64,000 bases of DNA from Virgibacillus proomii. GTDB lineage: Bacteria; Bacillota; Bacilli; Bacillales; Amphibacillaceae. Positions 53,310 to 62,661 of this stretch are shown here, one piece after another; the first letter of the stretch is position 1, and each line of letters begins with the position of its first letter. The notes under the pieces were generated by a model, which worked only from the letters and a program-made list of their open reading frames with translations, had not been told where the DNA came from and did not search any database. Location: NCBI RefSeq assembly GCF_018916875.1, contig NZ_JAHLNO010000001.1, positions 119,487 through 183,486 on the forward strand, written 5' to 3'. A program made the translations under genes and the position numbers.

Positions 53310-54602
53310 TTGAAAACAACTATTTCTCAAGCACCAAACTATCATGACCAAATCGTAACCATCGGCGCTTGGCTTACGAATAAACGATCCAGTGGAAAAA
53401 TCGCATTTTTGCAATTGCGTGATGGGACCGGATTTATCCAAGGTGTGGTTGCCAAAAATGATGTAAGTGAAGAAACGTTCCAACTGGCCAAAAATTTAAC
53501 ACAAGAATCTTCCATGTACATTACTGGTAAAATAGTCGAAGACAAAAGATCACCATTTGGTTACGAAATGCATGTAAAAGATATTGAATTAATTCACGAA
53601 TCACATGATTATCCAATTACACCAAAAGAACACGGCACGGAATTTTTAATGGATCATCGCCATCTATGGCTTAGATCAAAAAGACAACATGCTATCATGA
53701 AAGTTCGTAATGAAATCATTCGTGCTACGTATCAATTTTTTAATGAACATGGCTTTGTTAAAATTGACCCACCGATATTAACAGCATTATCAGCAGAAGG
53801 AACTACTGAACTGTTCCACACGAAGTACTTCGATGAGGAAGCTTATTTATCACAAAGTGGTCAGTTATATATGGAAGCTGCAGCAATGGCATTTGGCAAG
53901 GTCTTTTCCTGTGGACCAACATTCCGAGCTGAAAAATCCAAAACGAGGAGACATTTGATTGAATTCTGGATGATTGAGCCGGAAATGGCTTTTGTAGAAC
54001 ATGAGGAAAGTCTTGAGATCCAAGAAAACTACGTAAGCTTTATTGTTCAAAGTATACTAAAAAATTGTAAATTAGAGTTACATACGTTAGATCGTGATAT
54101 TGGTATATTAGAAAAAGTACAGGCGCCTTTTCCGCGGATTACCTATGATGAAGCAATCGAACTCTTAAAAGAAAAAGGGTTTACGGATATAGAGTGGGGG
54201 GAAGATTTTGGAGCGCCACATGAAACGGCAATAGCGGAGAACTATGACAAGCCTGTATTTATAACTAACTACCCTAAAGATGTCAAAGCTTTTTATATGA
54301 AGCCCCATCCAAAACGAGATGACGTAGTTTTATGTGCAGATTTAATTGCTCCTGAAGGCTATGGAGAGATAATTGGAGGTTCTCAACGTATTGATGATCT
54401 AGAGCTTATGAAACAGCGATACGAAGAGCATGGGTTAACTAAAGAAGCATATCAATGGTATTTAGAGCTAAGAAAATATGGTAGTGTTCCACATTCCGGT
54501 TTCGGAATTGGTTTAGAACGTACTGTTGCTTGGATTTCAGGAGTTGACCATGTTCGTGAAACGATACCATTTCCTCGCTTATTAAATCGACTTTATCCTT
54601 AA
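53310..54602 (+). CDS. asnS: Asparaginyl-tRNA synthetase
   Basis: AsnS charges tRNA-Asn. The 430-residue class IIb synthetase has the N-terminal OB-fold (about 15-100, with [14 protein letters not shown]), motif 2 around [20 protein letters not shown], and motif 3 ([13 protein letters not shown]). It starts with TTG 53310 after AGGAGG. There is no T-box leader. A terminator lies about 130 bases beyond the stop. Confidence 0.96.
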   Translation: MKTTISQAPNYHDQIVTIGAWLTNKRSSGKIAFLQLRDGTGFIQGVVAKNDVSEETFQLAKNLTQESSMYITGKIVEDKRSPFGYEMHVKDIELIHESHDYPITPKEHGTEFLMDHRHLWLRSKRQHAIMKVRNEIIRATYQFFNEHGFVKIDPPILTALSAEGTTELFHTKYFDEEAYLSQSGQLYMEAAAMAFGKVFSCGPTFRAEKSKTRRHLIEFWMIEPEMAFVEHEESLEIQENYVSFIVQSILKNCKLELHTLDRDIGILEKVQAPFPRITYDEAIELLKEKGFTDIEWGEDFGAPHETAIAENYDKPVFITNYPKDVKAFYMKPHPKRDDVVLCADLIAPEGYGEIIGGSQRIDDLELMKQRYEEHGLTKEAYQWYLELRKYGSVPHSGFGIGLERTVAWISGVDHVRETIPFPRLLNRLYP

Positions 54603-54730
54603 GTTTGCCTCCACACTCACAAGTCTATGAGTAAAATCTATTTCTTTAGTATGACTTAAGCAGCAGCGGACTAACTTAAGGGTAGATAACGGGATAGTTA
54701 CTTCATTTTGATAACATCTCCAAAAAATGC

Positions 54731-54764
54731 CAATCCCTTGCTCTATAAGCAAGGGATTGTTTTT
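54731..54764 (+). terminator. Terminator of the ypmA-asnS operon
   Basis: CAATCCCTTGCT pairs perfectly with AGCAAGGGATTG around CTATA, followed by TTTTT. Confidence 0.9.
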
Positions 54765-54782
54765 ATAGACTCTATAGCCTCG

Positions 54783-54909
54783 TGCTGCTAACAAACTGGA
54801 GATCTCTTCCTATAATAAGTTAACATCTGCTCGAATCAAAAGGAAGGCCGACTAAAAGCCGGCTTGCCGCTCAGGCGTCGGCATACCCCTGTTTTAGAGA
54901 CATGTTTTC
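54783..54909 (+). repeat. Family B repeat, head and insert
   Basis: The first bases are lost; CTAACAAACTGGAGATCTC leads into ATAAGTTAACATCTGCTCG, GGCCGACTAAAAGCCGGC and GGCATACCCCTGTTTTAGAG. Two tandem family A copies follow and then the B tail at 55194. Confidence 0.7.
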
Positions 54910-55052
54910 TTTATCCCGGATGTAAGGAGACGTATTTTTCTCATTTCAAAAATCTGCCTATTATTTTGCAACTTTATGAGAAAAACGCTTCCTAAATGCC
55001 CGATTCGTTCAACTAAACATTCCGTGTTCCACGGAATGAAGTTTCACTTTAT
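54910..55052 (+). repeat. Family A repeat, copy 7 (tandem, first)
   Basis: A 143-bp copy. Hairpin 1 resembles copy 6 (TTTTTCTCAT / ATGAGAAAAA). Hairpin 2 is CATTCCGTG / CACGGAATG, different in sequence from the CAGTAGGAG type but perfectly paired. It shares its last TTTAT with copy 8. Confidence 0.88.
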
Positions 55053-55193
55053 CCCGCATGTAAGGTGCCGTAATTCTCTCCATTCAAGATTATAGAGAAT
55101 ACGGAGGAATTCAAAGTATCAGAAAACGGCACCTAAATGCCCGATTCGTTCAACTAAACATTCCGTGTTCCACGGAATGAAGTTTCACTTTAT
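55048..55193 (+). repeat. Family A repeat, copy 8 (tandem, second)
   Basis: A 146-bp copy with outer stem GGTGCCGT / ACGGCACC but an unrelated inner part (ATTCTCT / AGAGAAT). Hairpin 2 is identical to that of copy 7. Ends and linker are constant. Confidence 0.88.
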
Positions 55194-55258
55194 CTTATCA
55201 GAAGTTTTCTAGTTTGTACGTCGCTAACTGAGGGCTTTTAAGCTTTTGTTCTTATAAT
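55194..55258 (+). repeat. Family B repeat, tail
   Basis: CTTATCAGAAGTTTTCTAG, TTTGTACGTCGCTAACTGAG and TTAAGCTTTTGTTCTTAT complete the B element that starts at 54783, on the far side of the two A copies. Confidence 0.7.
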
Positions 55259-55284
55259 GAAATTTTAAAGAGGTGCTTAAGTTT

Positions 55285-55977
55285 ATGAAGAAGCAACGTT
55301 TTTCTATTCAGCAACTATTATTGCAGCAATTACAAGTCCCAACACAATTACTAACTTCGTATACAACATTGGGACTTCATGAAAGAGAAGTGATGCTTCT
55401 TTTACAATTACAGCGTTTTATCCAAGATGGAATTGATTTTCCAACGCCAGATCAACTAGCTCAATATGTAACGATGAGCGAGAAGGAATGTGCACTTATC
55501 TTGCGCGGACTGATTCAAAAAGGTATGCTGACAATTGATCAACAGGAGGAACAGGGACAGAAGCTAAAAGAAGCATACTGTTTAAACCCACTTTGGGAAA
55601 AGCTTTTTAAGGTGAATCATCATCAACAAAGTGAAGAAGAAACTTCGGAAGGTACCATTTTTATTTTATTTGAACAGGAGTTTGGCAGACCGCTTTCTCC
55701 TTTTGAAATTGAAACCATTAATGCATGGCTTGACCAAGATAAAATCTCTCCAGCATTAATAAAAGCGGGTTTACGTGAAGCCGTTCTAATGAGCAAGTTA
55801 AACTTTAAGTATATTGATCGTATTTTACGAGAATGGATGAAAAAAGGGATTCATTCCGTTGAACAAGCACGCAGATCCAGTAAGGAATATCATGCGCGTA
55901 AAGCAAATTCTAGTATACAGTCTAGTCAAAAGCGTGATACTTCTTTTTATTATAATTGGTTAGAAGGGGAAGAGTAG
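55285..55977 (+). CDS. dnaD: DnaD, primosome component
   Basis: DnaD acts in replication initiation and restart with DnaA, DnaB and the helicase loader. The 230-residue protein has an N-terminal winged helix (about 10-95) and a C-terminal DnaD domain (about 125-195, EFGRPLSPFEIETINAWLDQ and LNFKYIDRILREWMKKGIHS). The basic C-terminus is DNA-binding in the family. ATG 55285 follows GAGGTG; an upstream ATG at 55273 overlaps that RBS. nth starts four bases after the stop. Confidence 0.95.
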   Translation: MKKQRFSIQQLLLQQLQVPTQLLTSYTTLGLHEREVMLLLQLQRFIQDGIDFPTPDQLAQYVTMSEKECALILRGLIQKGMLTIDQQEEQGQKLKEAYCLNPLWEKLFKVNHHQQSEEETSEGTIFILFEQEFGRPLSPFEIETINAWLDQDKISPALIKAGLREAVLMSKLNFKYIDRILREWMKKGIHSVEQARRSSKEYHARKANSSIQSSQKRDTSFYYNWLEGEE

Positions 55978-55981
55978 GAGT

Positions 55982-56635
55982 ATGCTGACAAAAAAGCAAA
56001 TTCGATTTTGTTTAGATGAGATGAAAAAAATGTTTCCTAATGCAGTATGTGAATTAGTTCATGATAATCCATTTGAATTACTCATCGCAGTTGTTCTGTC
56101 TGCTCAATGCACGGATAATCTCGTTAATAAAGTAACGAAGGATTTATTTAAGAAATACAAAACTCCCGAAGATTATTTAGCAGTGCCCTTGGAGGAACTT
56201 CAAGAGGATATAAAGTCAATTGGTTTATATCGTAATAAGGCAAAAAATATTCGTAAGCTCTGTACAACGTTACTAGAAGAATATGGTGGAATTGTTCCTA
56301 AGTCTAAAGAAGAGTTGATGAAGCTTGCTGGAGTAGGGAGAAAAACAGCGAATGTGGTAGCATCGGTCGCATTTAACGAACCTGCGATTGCAGTTGATAC
56401 CCATGTGGAACGGGTCGCAAAACGATTGGGAATATGCAGGTGGAAAGATTCCGTCCTTGAAGTTGAGGAGACTTTGATGCGAAAAATCCCAAAGGAAGAG
56501 TGGAGCGAAACGCACCACCGTATGATTTTTTTCGGTCGTTATCATTGTAAAGCCAGAAATCCGAATTGTCCAGAATGTCCACTATTGGAAATATGCCGCG
56601 AAGGAAAAAAACGGATGAAAATAAAAAAGAGGTAA
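55982..56635 (+). CDS. nth: Endonuclease III
   Basis: Nth is a DNA glycosylase/AP lyase for oxidised pyrimidines. The 217-residue protein has the helix-hairpin-helix LAGVGRKTANVV (115-126) with catalytic Lys121, and Asp139 in VDTH. The [4Fe-4S] ligands are Cys189, Cys196, Cys199 and Cys205. It is in an operon with dnaD. In B. subtilis ypoC follows; here the stop codon lies inside the stem of a bidirectional terminator and ypoC is absent. Confidence 0.96.
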   Translation: MLTKKQIRFCLDEMKKMFPNAVCELVHDNPFELLIAVVLSAQCTDNLVNKVTKDLFKKYKTPEDYLAVPLEELQEDIKSIGLYRNKAKNIRKLCTTLLEEYGGIVPKSKEELMKLAGVGRKTANVVASVAFNEPAIAVDTHVERVAKRLGICRWKDSVLEVEETLMRKIPKEEWSETHHRMIFFGRYHCKARNPNCPECPLLEICREGKKRMKIKKR

Positions 56636-56664
56636 ACGAGAATACTACTCGTTTACCTCTTTTT
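56624..56664. terminator. Bidirectional terminator between nth and ponA
   Basis: AAAAAGAGGTAAACGAG pairs perfectly over 17 bp with CTCGTTTACCTCTTTTT around AATACTA. The A-run on one side and T-run on the other let it serve both convergent genes. It includes the nth stop codon and ends 4 bases before the ponA stop. Confidence 0.95.
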
Positions 56665-56667
56665 AAT

Positions 56668-59466
56668 CTATTCATTTTCTTCTTTTGATTGGTTTGAATT
56701 ATTCTGTTGGTTGTTTTGATTCTGTTGGTCATCTTGTTCATCACTGTCGTTGTTATCTTCTTCGTTATTACCACTATCGCCATCATTGTTCTCATCACCA
56801 TTACCAGTTTGATCATCAGGTTTATCCTCTTCATTCCCGTTGGTAGGGGGTTCTGATTGTTCAGAAGGAACTGTAATGGATGTACTTTGTGCGGGACCAC
56901 GTTTTCCTTCATTCGCCCCCTCTTTCCCAATCGGAGTGACGGTGATGGAATAAGTCTCTCCCGGGGTTGCTCCACTAATTTCTAATCCATTTGATCCCAC
57001 AGTTTGTGCTTGCCCGTTTACAGATACTTCAAATGAAGCAGGTGGACCGTTATAATTCCAGCTAACATTAATGAGTGAGCTCGATTCATTGTATGTGGCG
57101 GATAATCCTTCAACAGCTGGTATCTCTTCCTGTTCCTTTTCTTCACCAGTAGAAACGGTAGTTGTTTTTGGTTCACTTTTTGAGCCGTCTTCATTACTTA
57201 CTGCTACGACTTGAATGGTATATTCTGCATTCGGTTCTACTTCATTAATTTCCATGGATTTTTCTTTTGTTGTTGATAGTGACTGCATACCACCACCATT
57301 AACTTGGGCACTCACCTCGAATGATACATCTGCATCTGAATCGTAATTCCATGAAACATCAATTGAATTTTTATCTTTATTAAAGCTGGCAGTTAGGCCA
57401 CTTACTGGATCAAGCTTATCAAATTTCTCTGAAGTACCTTTTGGCTCGGTTCCTTTTACAAATAGTTCGGTAATAATATTTTCTGATGGTGTATTCTTAC
57501 TTGGTTTTGCAGGTGGATTTGAGCCCTTTTCTACTTGAACTTCAACAACAGAATCTGGCTTCACGAAATCCTTCGTTTCAATATCCTTAGATATTTCTGT
57601 CATTGTATTTTTAAACATCTGTAAAGGAATTTTTGTGTATCCATCTGGTATAGGAGCTCGGCGTTTATTTTCATCATGATAACCACCAACCCATGCAGAA
57701 ATCGTATAATTCGTCGTATATCCGCTAAACCAAGCATCTGGACTTCCTTCTACGTTCTCCAAGCTTGTTGTACCTGTTTTTCCAGCCATTGGCAAACCAG
57801 GGATATGAGCTTGCGTTCCAGTACCTTCTGTAACGGCTGTCTTTAACATATCTGTTATCATATAAGCGGTATAGTCAGACATTGCCGGTTTTGCTTTCGG
57901 TTTTAAATCTACCGTTTTTCCGTCTGGAAATTCAACTTTTGTTACAGAATATGGATCATTATAGATACCTTCGTTTCCAAAAGCTCGAAAGGCACCTGCT
58001 AATTCTAATGGTGTAACCTGTGTATCTGTACCACCAATTGCATCACCAATTAGCACACGATTTTTATGAAATTTAATCCCTAAGCCTTCTGCAAATTCTT
58101 TTGCTTTATCATAGCCTACTTCTTCGAGCATTTTTACTGCTGGCACGTTTAACGATTTATTTAAAGCTTCTCGTGCTGACGTCCAGCCACTATATTGCCT
58201 GTTCCAGTTTCTTATCGATTTGTTGGTACCAGGTATTTGATATGGGTTGTCATCATTAATTTGATGGTATGTTGATATTTTATTGTATTCAATAGCAGGA
58301 CCATAAGCTATGATTGGTTTAAAGGTTGAACCAGCTTGCGTTTTTCCTTCAATCGCATAATTGAATTCTCTTTTCCCTTCGCTATTACGTCTGCCGCCGA
58401 CTGCACGAATTGCACCGCTTTTCGTATCCAACACAGTCATTGCGGCTTGCATTTCATCATCAGGATAAGGGATAGGATTAGTTTCACTATCTGTTAACAA
58501 AAATTCAACATGTTCTTGAACTTTGGGGTCAATCGTCGTATGAATTTTTAATCCATCTGTATATATATCAGCACCATCAACCTTTTCTTTTACTTCCTTT
58601 TCCACTTGCTGAATGAATGCTTCATAAGGTGTAGAATCAGGTTTTGATTTTACCAGCAGGGAAGGGATATCCATTTTTCTAGCTTCTTCTGCCTGTTTTT
58701 CGGTAATTTTACCATGACGTACCATTAATTTTAATACGGTATTCATTCTCTCTTTTGTAAGCTCTGGATTTTTAAATGGATTATAGGCAGTTGGACGTTG
58801 CGGCAGACCTGCTAGAATAGCTGCTTCTGGTAAAGTAAGATCATTTAAATCCTCTTTGCCAAAATACGTTTCAGCTGCTGCTGCTACACCGTAAGCATTA
58901 CTTCCATAAAATATTTTATTTAAATACATTTCTAAAATTTCTTCTTTAGAGTAATCTCGTTCAAGCTGTAAGGCAAGCCATTGTTCCTGAACTTTCAAGC
59001 TGATTTTTTTATCAGCTGATAAGAAGGATTTTTCTACTACTTGTTGTGTAATTGTACTTGCTCCCTCAGAGCCGAATCCATCTTTAATATTAGCAATAAC
59101 GGCGCCGCCAATTCTTCGTAAATCAATACCTGAGTGTTCAAAAAATCTAGCATCCTCTGTCGCTGTTACGGCATCAATTAATACTTGTGGTAAGTCATTA
59201 TAACTGACTTTTGTTCGATTTTTTTCCCCTAAAACGGCAAATGCTTTTCCGTCTTTATCAAGTATTTCAGAAGCAAGCGGATCGGATAGCTTGGACTTAT
59301 CCAAATCTGGTGCAGTAGCAATCCAATAGGCAGCAATTGCACTTGCACCTATAACTAGTACTACAAAAATAATGAATAAAGAAAGTAATATTTTCTTCCA
59401 TAAAGGTTTTTTCTTTGATTTTTTTTGTTTTCTTCTCGCTGTACGAGATGGGCTGTTATTTGCCAT
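56668..59466 (-). CDS. ponA: Penicillin-binding protein 1A (PonA)
   Basis: PonA is a class A PBP that polymerises and cross-links peptidoglycan. The 932-residue protein has a basic cytoplasmic tail and a membrane anchor (about 25-49). The GT51 glycosyltransferase carries EDARFFEH (104-111), and the transpeptidase has S380-T-F-K383 and K563-T-G-T. Two fibronectin type III-like segments follow (about 655-750 and 760-855). The last 60 residues are an Asn/Asp/Glu/Gln-rich, very acidic tail. The length is near B. subtilis PonA (914). GGAGGAATGAAGCG precedes the ATG. recU is 18 bases upstream on the same strand. Confidence 0.95.
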   Translation of the reverse strand: MANNSPSRTARRKQKKSKKKPLWKKILLSLFIIFVVLVIGASAIAAYWIATAPDLDKSKLSDPLASEILDKDGKAFAVLGEKNRTKVSYNDLPQVLIDAVTATEDARFFEHSGIDLRRIGGAVIANIKDGFGSEGASTITQQVVEKSFLSADKKISLKVQEQWLALQLERDYSKEEILEMYLNKIFYGSNAYGVAAAAETYFGKEDLNDLTLPEAAILAGLPQRPTAYNPFKNPELTKERMNTVLKLMVRHGKITEKQAEEARKMDIPSLLVKSKPDSTPYEAFIQQVEKEVKEKVDGADIYTDGLKIHTTIDPKVQEHVEFLLTDSETNPIPYPDDEMQAAMTVLDTKSGAIRAVGGRRNSEGKREFNYAIEGKTQAGSTFKPIIAYGPAIEYNKISTYHQINDDNPYQIPGTNKSIRNWNRQYSGWTSAREALNKSLNVPAVKMLEEVGYDKAKEFAEGLGIKFHKNRVLIGDAIGGTDTQVTPLELAGAFRAFGNEGIYNDPYSVTKVEFPDGKTVDLKPKAKPAMSDYTAYMITDMLKTAVTEGTGTQAHIPGLPMAGKTGTTSLENVEGSPDAWFSGYTTNYTISAWVGGYHDENKRRAPIPDGYTKIPLQMFKNTMTEISKDIETKDFVKPDSVVEVQVEKGSNPPAKPSKNTPSENIITELFVKGTEPKGTSEKFDKLDPVSGLTASFNKDKNSIDVSWNYDSDADVSFEVSAQVNGGGMQSLSTTKEKSMEINEVEPNAEYTIQVVAVSNEDGSKSEPKTTTVSTGEEKEQEEIPAVEGLSATYNESSSLINVSWNYNGPPASFEVSVNGQAQTVGSNGLEISGATPGETYSITVTPIGKEGANEGKRGPAQSTSITVPSEQSEPPTNGNEEDKPDDQTGNGDENNDGDSGNNEEDNNDSDEQDDQQNQNNQQNNSNQSKEENE

Positions 59467-59484
59467 CGCTTCATTCCTCCGTCT

Positions 59485-60066
59485 CTAAAAATAAAGCTTA
59501 TCAATAATTGCTAAATAGTCAACTCTTGCCTTATATTGAAAAGGGATAAGGTATCCCTGTTGCTGGATCGTCTTATACGGAATGGATTTTCTTCCACCGT
59601 TTAATTTGACGTTCCAGTGTTTAAAAAGTTTCTCAGCAAGGAAAAAGTAAGTTTCATCAAGTGTCGAAAAGCGAATAATCATGAAGCTAATTCCTCCTTG
59701 TTCAACCACTGCTTTCATATGTTCAATTTGGTGATCATGTATATTGGCTAAGGGAAAAAGTGTTTTATTTTTCGTCTCCTTTGCTTCAAAATCGATATAT
59801 TTTTCACGATATACTCCATTATAATCTGTTGTTGACGCTTGTTTAAAATAAGCTTCTGTAATAACCGCTGCACTACGCTTTGGATAATTAACCCGAACAA
59901 TTTGTACAGGGGTTGGTTTTTTATGAATGACAGCTTTTTTTGTTGCTAAGTAATACGTATTTGTATCATTTATATCTTCTTCAAGCGTCATACCTCGATT
60001 TCCAAACCGATATGGACGACGATTAGAAACACTGCCATTCTTTTTTTTCCCGTTTGGGTAATTCAC
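59485..60066 (-). CDS. recU: Holliday junction resolvase RecU
   Basis: RecU cuts Holliday junctions in recombination and chromosome segregation and is paired with ponA in Firmicutes. From GTG 60066, after AAGGAGGATTTAAAA, it has 193 residues. [19 protein letters not shown] text ([15 protein letters not shown]), the catalytic DF-EAKE segment ([16 protein letters not shown]) and HQIEHM are family blocks. An in-frame extension to 60093 includes the RBS and is rejected. It is divergent from yppC. Confidence 0.95.
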   Translation of the reverse strand: MNYPNGKKKNGSVSNRRPYRFGNRGMTLEEDINDTNTYYLATKKAVIHKKPTPVQIVRVNYPKRSAAVITEAYFKQASTTDYNGVYREKYIDFEAKETKNKTLFPLANIHDHQIEHMKAVVEQGGISFMIIRFSTLDETYFFLAEKLFKHWNVKLNGGRKSIPYKTIQQQGYLIPFQYKARVDYLAIIDKLYF

Positions 60067-60182
60067 TTTTAAATCCTCCTTGCATTTTACCACATCTAGT
60101 AAGAAAAAAATGCCATTTTAAAAATGTATACAGTTAAACATCTTGCTGCATGTTAAAAACAAAAAGAAAGCAGGATCGAAGC

Positions 60183-61154
60183 ATGTGTAATGATTTGCTA
60201 TCACGCTCCTACATTCATTATATAACAAATAAAACAAAGGAACATAATCGAGATAATATTTCTCGAACGAAGGCATATTTTTCGTTTTATTTACAATATC
60301 CCGAAATAAAATGGGCATTTTTAGCAAGTATTGTATCCAGAAATGCTGGATGGAATATGACGGATTTAGGGTTAGAACCTTTTCGATATTTATTAGGTAC
60401 AAAAGAAAGACAAAGATTATTTATAACCTATGAAAGAGCAAATTGGTTAATCTTTTCCGATGCTTTTCCACAGCTTTTGATTTATCAGTTATCCAGACAA
60501 TATAATAAACCATTGTTTCACCTTTTGTCATCTTTTAAAGTATCTACGTATATGGTAAAAGAGTGGTTTCATTTTTGGAAACACTTAGATGAAGACCGCT
60601 TAGTTCAAGCATTGATTATTAATGAGCAAAATGTTATTCAAGCTCCTGTTATCAAACAGTCATTTTTTAAACAGCGTGTATTCTGTCAACCCCCATATTT
60701 ATGGCAAAACTTATTGATGATGAACGCAGTACTAATACCAACCATGTCTCAACAGTTATTTGGTTGCTATGTACATAATTTTACAAACTTAACTAATCGC
60801 ATTGAGTTAGGAAAAAAGCTAGCATCTATTATTTTTTCCCCAACCGTATACAATCAAACCTATGAATTTGCTAAATGTATTGAACATACGGGTTCTCGTT
60901 ATGATTATGAACGCTTTTTACATCTATCTATGCCAAGGGCTCCGTATTTAAGAATGATGTATCCAATAATTACACATCGCGATACTATTCGAAAAGATTG
61001 GTATAAATCAGGGGGTATAAAGCGTAAATGGTTAAGGAATCAGCCTGTAAATATTAGCTCAAAAATAGGAAAAACATTTTATCAAAAACGTCAATTCATG
61101 TATGTTTATTTCCATGTCAAACGAGCAATAACGATGAAGAATCACTTTAGTTAG
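60183..61154 (+). CDS. yppC: YppC-like protein (DUF2515)
   Basis: The 323-residue protein (ATG 60183, after GCAGGATCG; ATG 60150 is an alternative with no RBS) matches the DUF2515 family. It has FYLQYPEIKWAFLASIVSRN, GWNMTDLG, and FPQLLIYQ near the start, and HTGSRYDYERFLH further on. It is rich in aromatic and basic residues. No catalytic motif can be named. It is adjacent to and divergent from recU, as in B. subtilis. Function unknown. Confidence 0.85.
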   Translation: MCNDLLSRSYIHYITNKTKEHNRDNISRTKAYFSFYLQYPEIKWAFLASIVSRNAGWNMTDLGLEPFRYLLGTKERQRLFITYERANWLIFSDAFPQLLIYQLSRQYNKPLFHLLSSFKVSTYMVKEWFHFWKHLDEDRLVQALIINEQNVIQAPVIKQSFFKQRVFCQPPYLWQNLLMMNAVLIPTMSQQLFGCYVHNFTNLTNRIELGKKLASIIFSPTVYNQTYEFAKCIEHTGSRYDYERFLHLSMPRAPYLRMMYPIITHRDTIRKDWYKSGGIKRKWLRNQPVNISSKIGKTFYQKRQFMYVYFHVKRAITMKNHFS

Positions 61155-61239
61155 ATAAAAGAAGGGGGCAGTTAATGAGAAGATATTTTCTGTTTTAAAC
61201 AGATATCGGAAGGTAAAGTAAAACGAATATCCAGAAGAA

Positions 61240-61458
61240 TAAAAGCTAAAATTCCTTGTTCTAACAAGCCAGTGAAAATCTAGCGAGGAAGGCTGCCCGC
61301 ACCGTAGGAAGGGTAGAAAATATGTTTCTTAAACAGGAATATGCCGACGCCTGTGTGGCAAGCCGGCTTTTAGTCTGCCTTCCTTTAGATTCGAGGCGAT
61401 GTTGACTTATCGTAGGAAGAAATCGATTTGCTACAGCTTGAGCTTATAAGCCAGACAA
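61240..61458 (-). repeat. Family B repeat, inverted copy
   Basis: On the plus strand it reads AGAATAAAAGCTAAAATTCC at one end, then TATGCCGACGCCTGTGTGGC, GCCGGCTTTTAGTCTGCC, GATGTTGACTTATCGTAGG, and ends at GCTACAGCTTGAGC. Insert and head are clear; the tail is diverged. Confidence 0.65.
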
Positions 61459-61632
61459 AGATATTTCAAAATCTACATGCAGAAACGGATATCGTTTTCT
61501 CGACAACAAAGAAACTGGTCATTTTAAATAAAGACTAAAAGAAAATAGCATTTCTTATGATAATGTGCTTTGCTGTTGCACGAATTTTATTTTCAAAATT
61601 GCTAAATTCAATTTTTTAAATCTAGACAGATC

Positions 61633-61665
61633 AAAAAGCGCAGAGCTTCAAATGAACCCTGCGCT
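61633..61665 (-). terminator. Terminator after sspM (minus strand)
   Basis: On the minus strand AGCGCAGGG pairs with CTCTGCGCT (one mismatch) and is followed by TTTTTGA. It lies 11 bases beyond the sspM stop. Confidence 0.8.
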
Positions 61666-61675
61666 AAAAGAATCG

Positions 61676-61795
61676 TTAGGTCGATGGGATATTCGGACCG
61701 TTCAATTTTTTATCTCCCTCTTTTAATGACTTTGAAATAATGCTTTCCGTTTTTGTTTTAGATTGTTTAACCTGTTTATGCTTTATATCTTTCAT
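61676..61795 (-). CDS. sspM: Small acid-soluble spore protein M (SspM)
   Basis: A 39-residue minus-strand ORF with RBS AAAGGAGG and ATG at 61795 is short and lysine-rich: it opens MKDIKHKQVKQSK and ends KKLNGPNIPST. B. subtilis SspM (34 residues) ends KKLGGPNRPST and lies in the same neighbourhood (near yppC and yppE), so the assignment rests on sequence and place together. It is a minor spore protein of the forespore, with no known essential role. A terminator follows at once. Confidence 0.8.
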   Translation of the reverse strand: MKDIKHKQVKQSKTKTESIISKSLKEGDKKLNGPNIPST

Positions 61796-61962
61796 TGTTT
61801 TTCCTCCTTTCATTATTAGTTTGTCAAAATCCATGAAAAAAATAAGCAAATTCACTTGTTTTGTAAGCTTTATTCTAGTTTTGTCGAACGTGCAGGAGGA
61901 ATTTTATCATAACACGAAGTAGTATTAGTAAAGTCTTTTGAACGTAAGGAGGAAATAATAAT

Positions 61963-62178
61963 ATGCTGGTACGTCATTTACCGATGGATCAAAAGCAAGG
62001 GGTGGACAGAAAGACCTTAGAAATTGCTTTATATCAGCTTTCAAATCAACTGCGATGGATAGATCAAAAGCTTATCATGAAAGTGGAAAATACTATCACT
62101 AATCAATATTATGACCGTTTAAATGAATTAAGTTTATTAAAAAAACGTTTGGTTAACCAACACGAGGAATTGAAATGA
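61963..62178 (+). CDS. Small helical protein, unknown
   Basis: This 71-residue protein starts at ATG 61963 after a good RBS (AAGGAGGAAATAATAAT). It is charged and probably helical throughout (RKTLEIALYQLSNQLRWIDQ, YYDRLNELSLLKKRLVNQHE), with heptad-like spacing in the second half that suggests a coiled coil. I do not recognise a family. It stands between sspM and yppE. Confidence 0.65.
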   Translation: MLVRHLPMDQKQGVDRKTLEIALYQLSNQLRWIDQKLIMKVENTITNQYYDRLNELSLLKKRLVNQHEELK

Positions 62179-62318
62179 TTTTAAAGAACGGTGTTAAACC
62201 TAAGTGTATTAAAGTTAAACTTTATTCAAGGAATAATTTTTCGGTATCATTAGATTGAAGGCTGAGTCTCAGGCTTCCTGGAAAAACACTCGACTATCGC
62301 TGTTTAAGCTTCTCTCTT

Positions 62319-62436
62319 CTTGAAAAAGAAAAGCACTTTTTCTGCGTGCGATGTTTATTCAAGAAGCTTTCCTTGTCCTTGAAAAAGAAAAGCACTTTTT
62401 CTGCGTGCGGTGTTTATTCAAGAAGCTTTCCTTGTC
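62319..62436. repeat. Tandem duplication, two 59-bp units
   Basis: CTTGAAAAAGAAAAGCACTT ... AAGCTTTCCTTGTC occurs twice head to tail (62319-62377, 62378-62436), with a single difference (GCGATG against GCGGTG). Each unit can form CTTGAA / TTCAAG and AAAAAG / CTTTTT hairpins. The flanks (62179-62318) hold nothing recognisable. Confidence 0.85.
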
Positions 62437-62437
62437 C

Positions 62438-62525
62438 TGTCGACCTGAACAAATTAGGCATTTAGGTTCCGTTAGCATCCACTTAAACTTCTAACGTTTG
62501 AAACCCTTTTATGTCACTTAGATAC
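62438..62525 (-). repeat. Degenerate family A fragment
   Basis: CGACCTGAACAAATTAGGC, ATTTAGGTTCCGTTAG and CCACTTAAACTTCTAACG resemble the inverted linker and hairpin 1 of family A, but with many changes and no constant end. Confidence 0.4.
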
Positions 62526-62661
62526 AGAATAAATAAACGAATATACTTAATCCTTTGGCTGTTGGTTTGAAATAGTTTTTTGATGATATTCATATACTCG
62601 AGAAAAATATGACTTATGTTAAAATAGATATGTATTATTTTAGCAAAAGGCGGAATGAGTT

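Noticed and set aside
56373..56975. 200-codon minus-strand open frame across nth and the end of ponA
   Set aside because: It is a frame-shifted reading of the low-complexity ponA tail (Met/Asn/Lys-rich) and the antisense of nth; ponA itself is clear in the right frame.
62319..62436. Possible CRISPR-like array
   Set aside because: There are just two directly adjacent 59-bp units with no spacers and no cas genes nearby.
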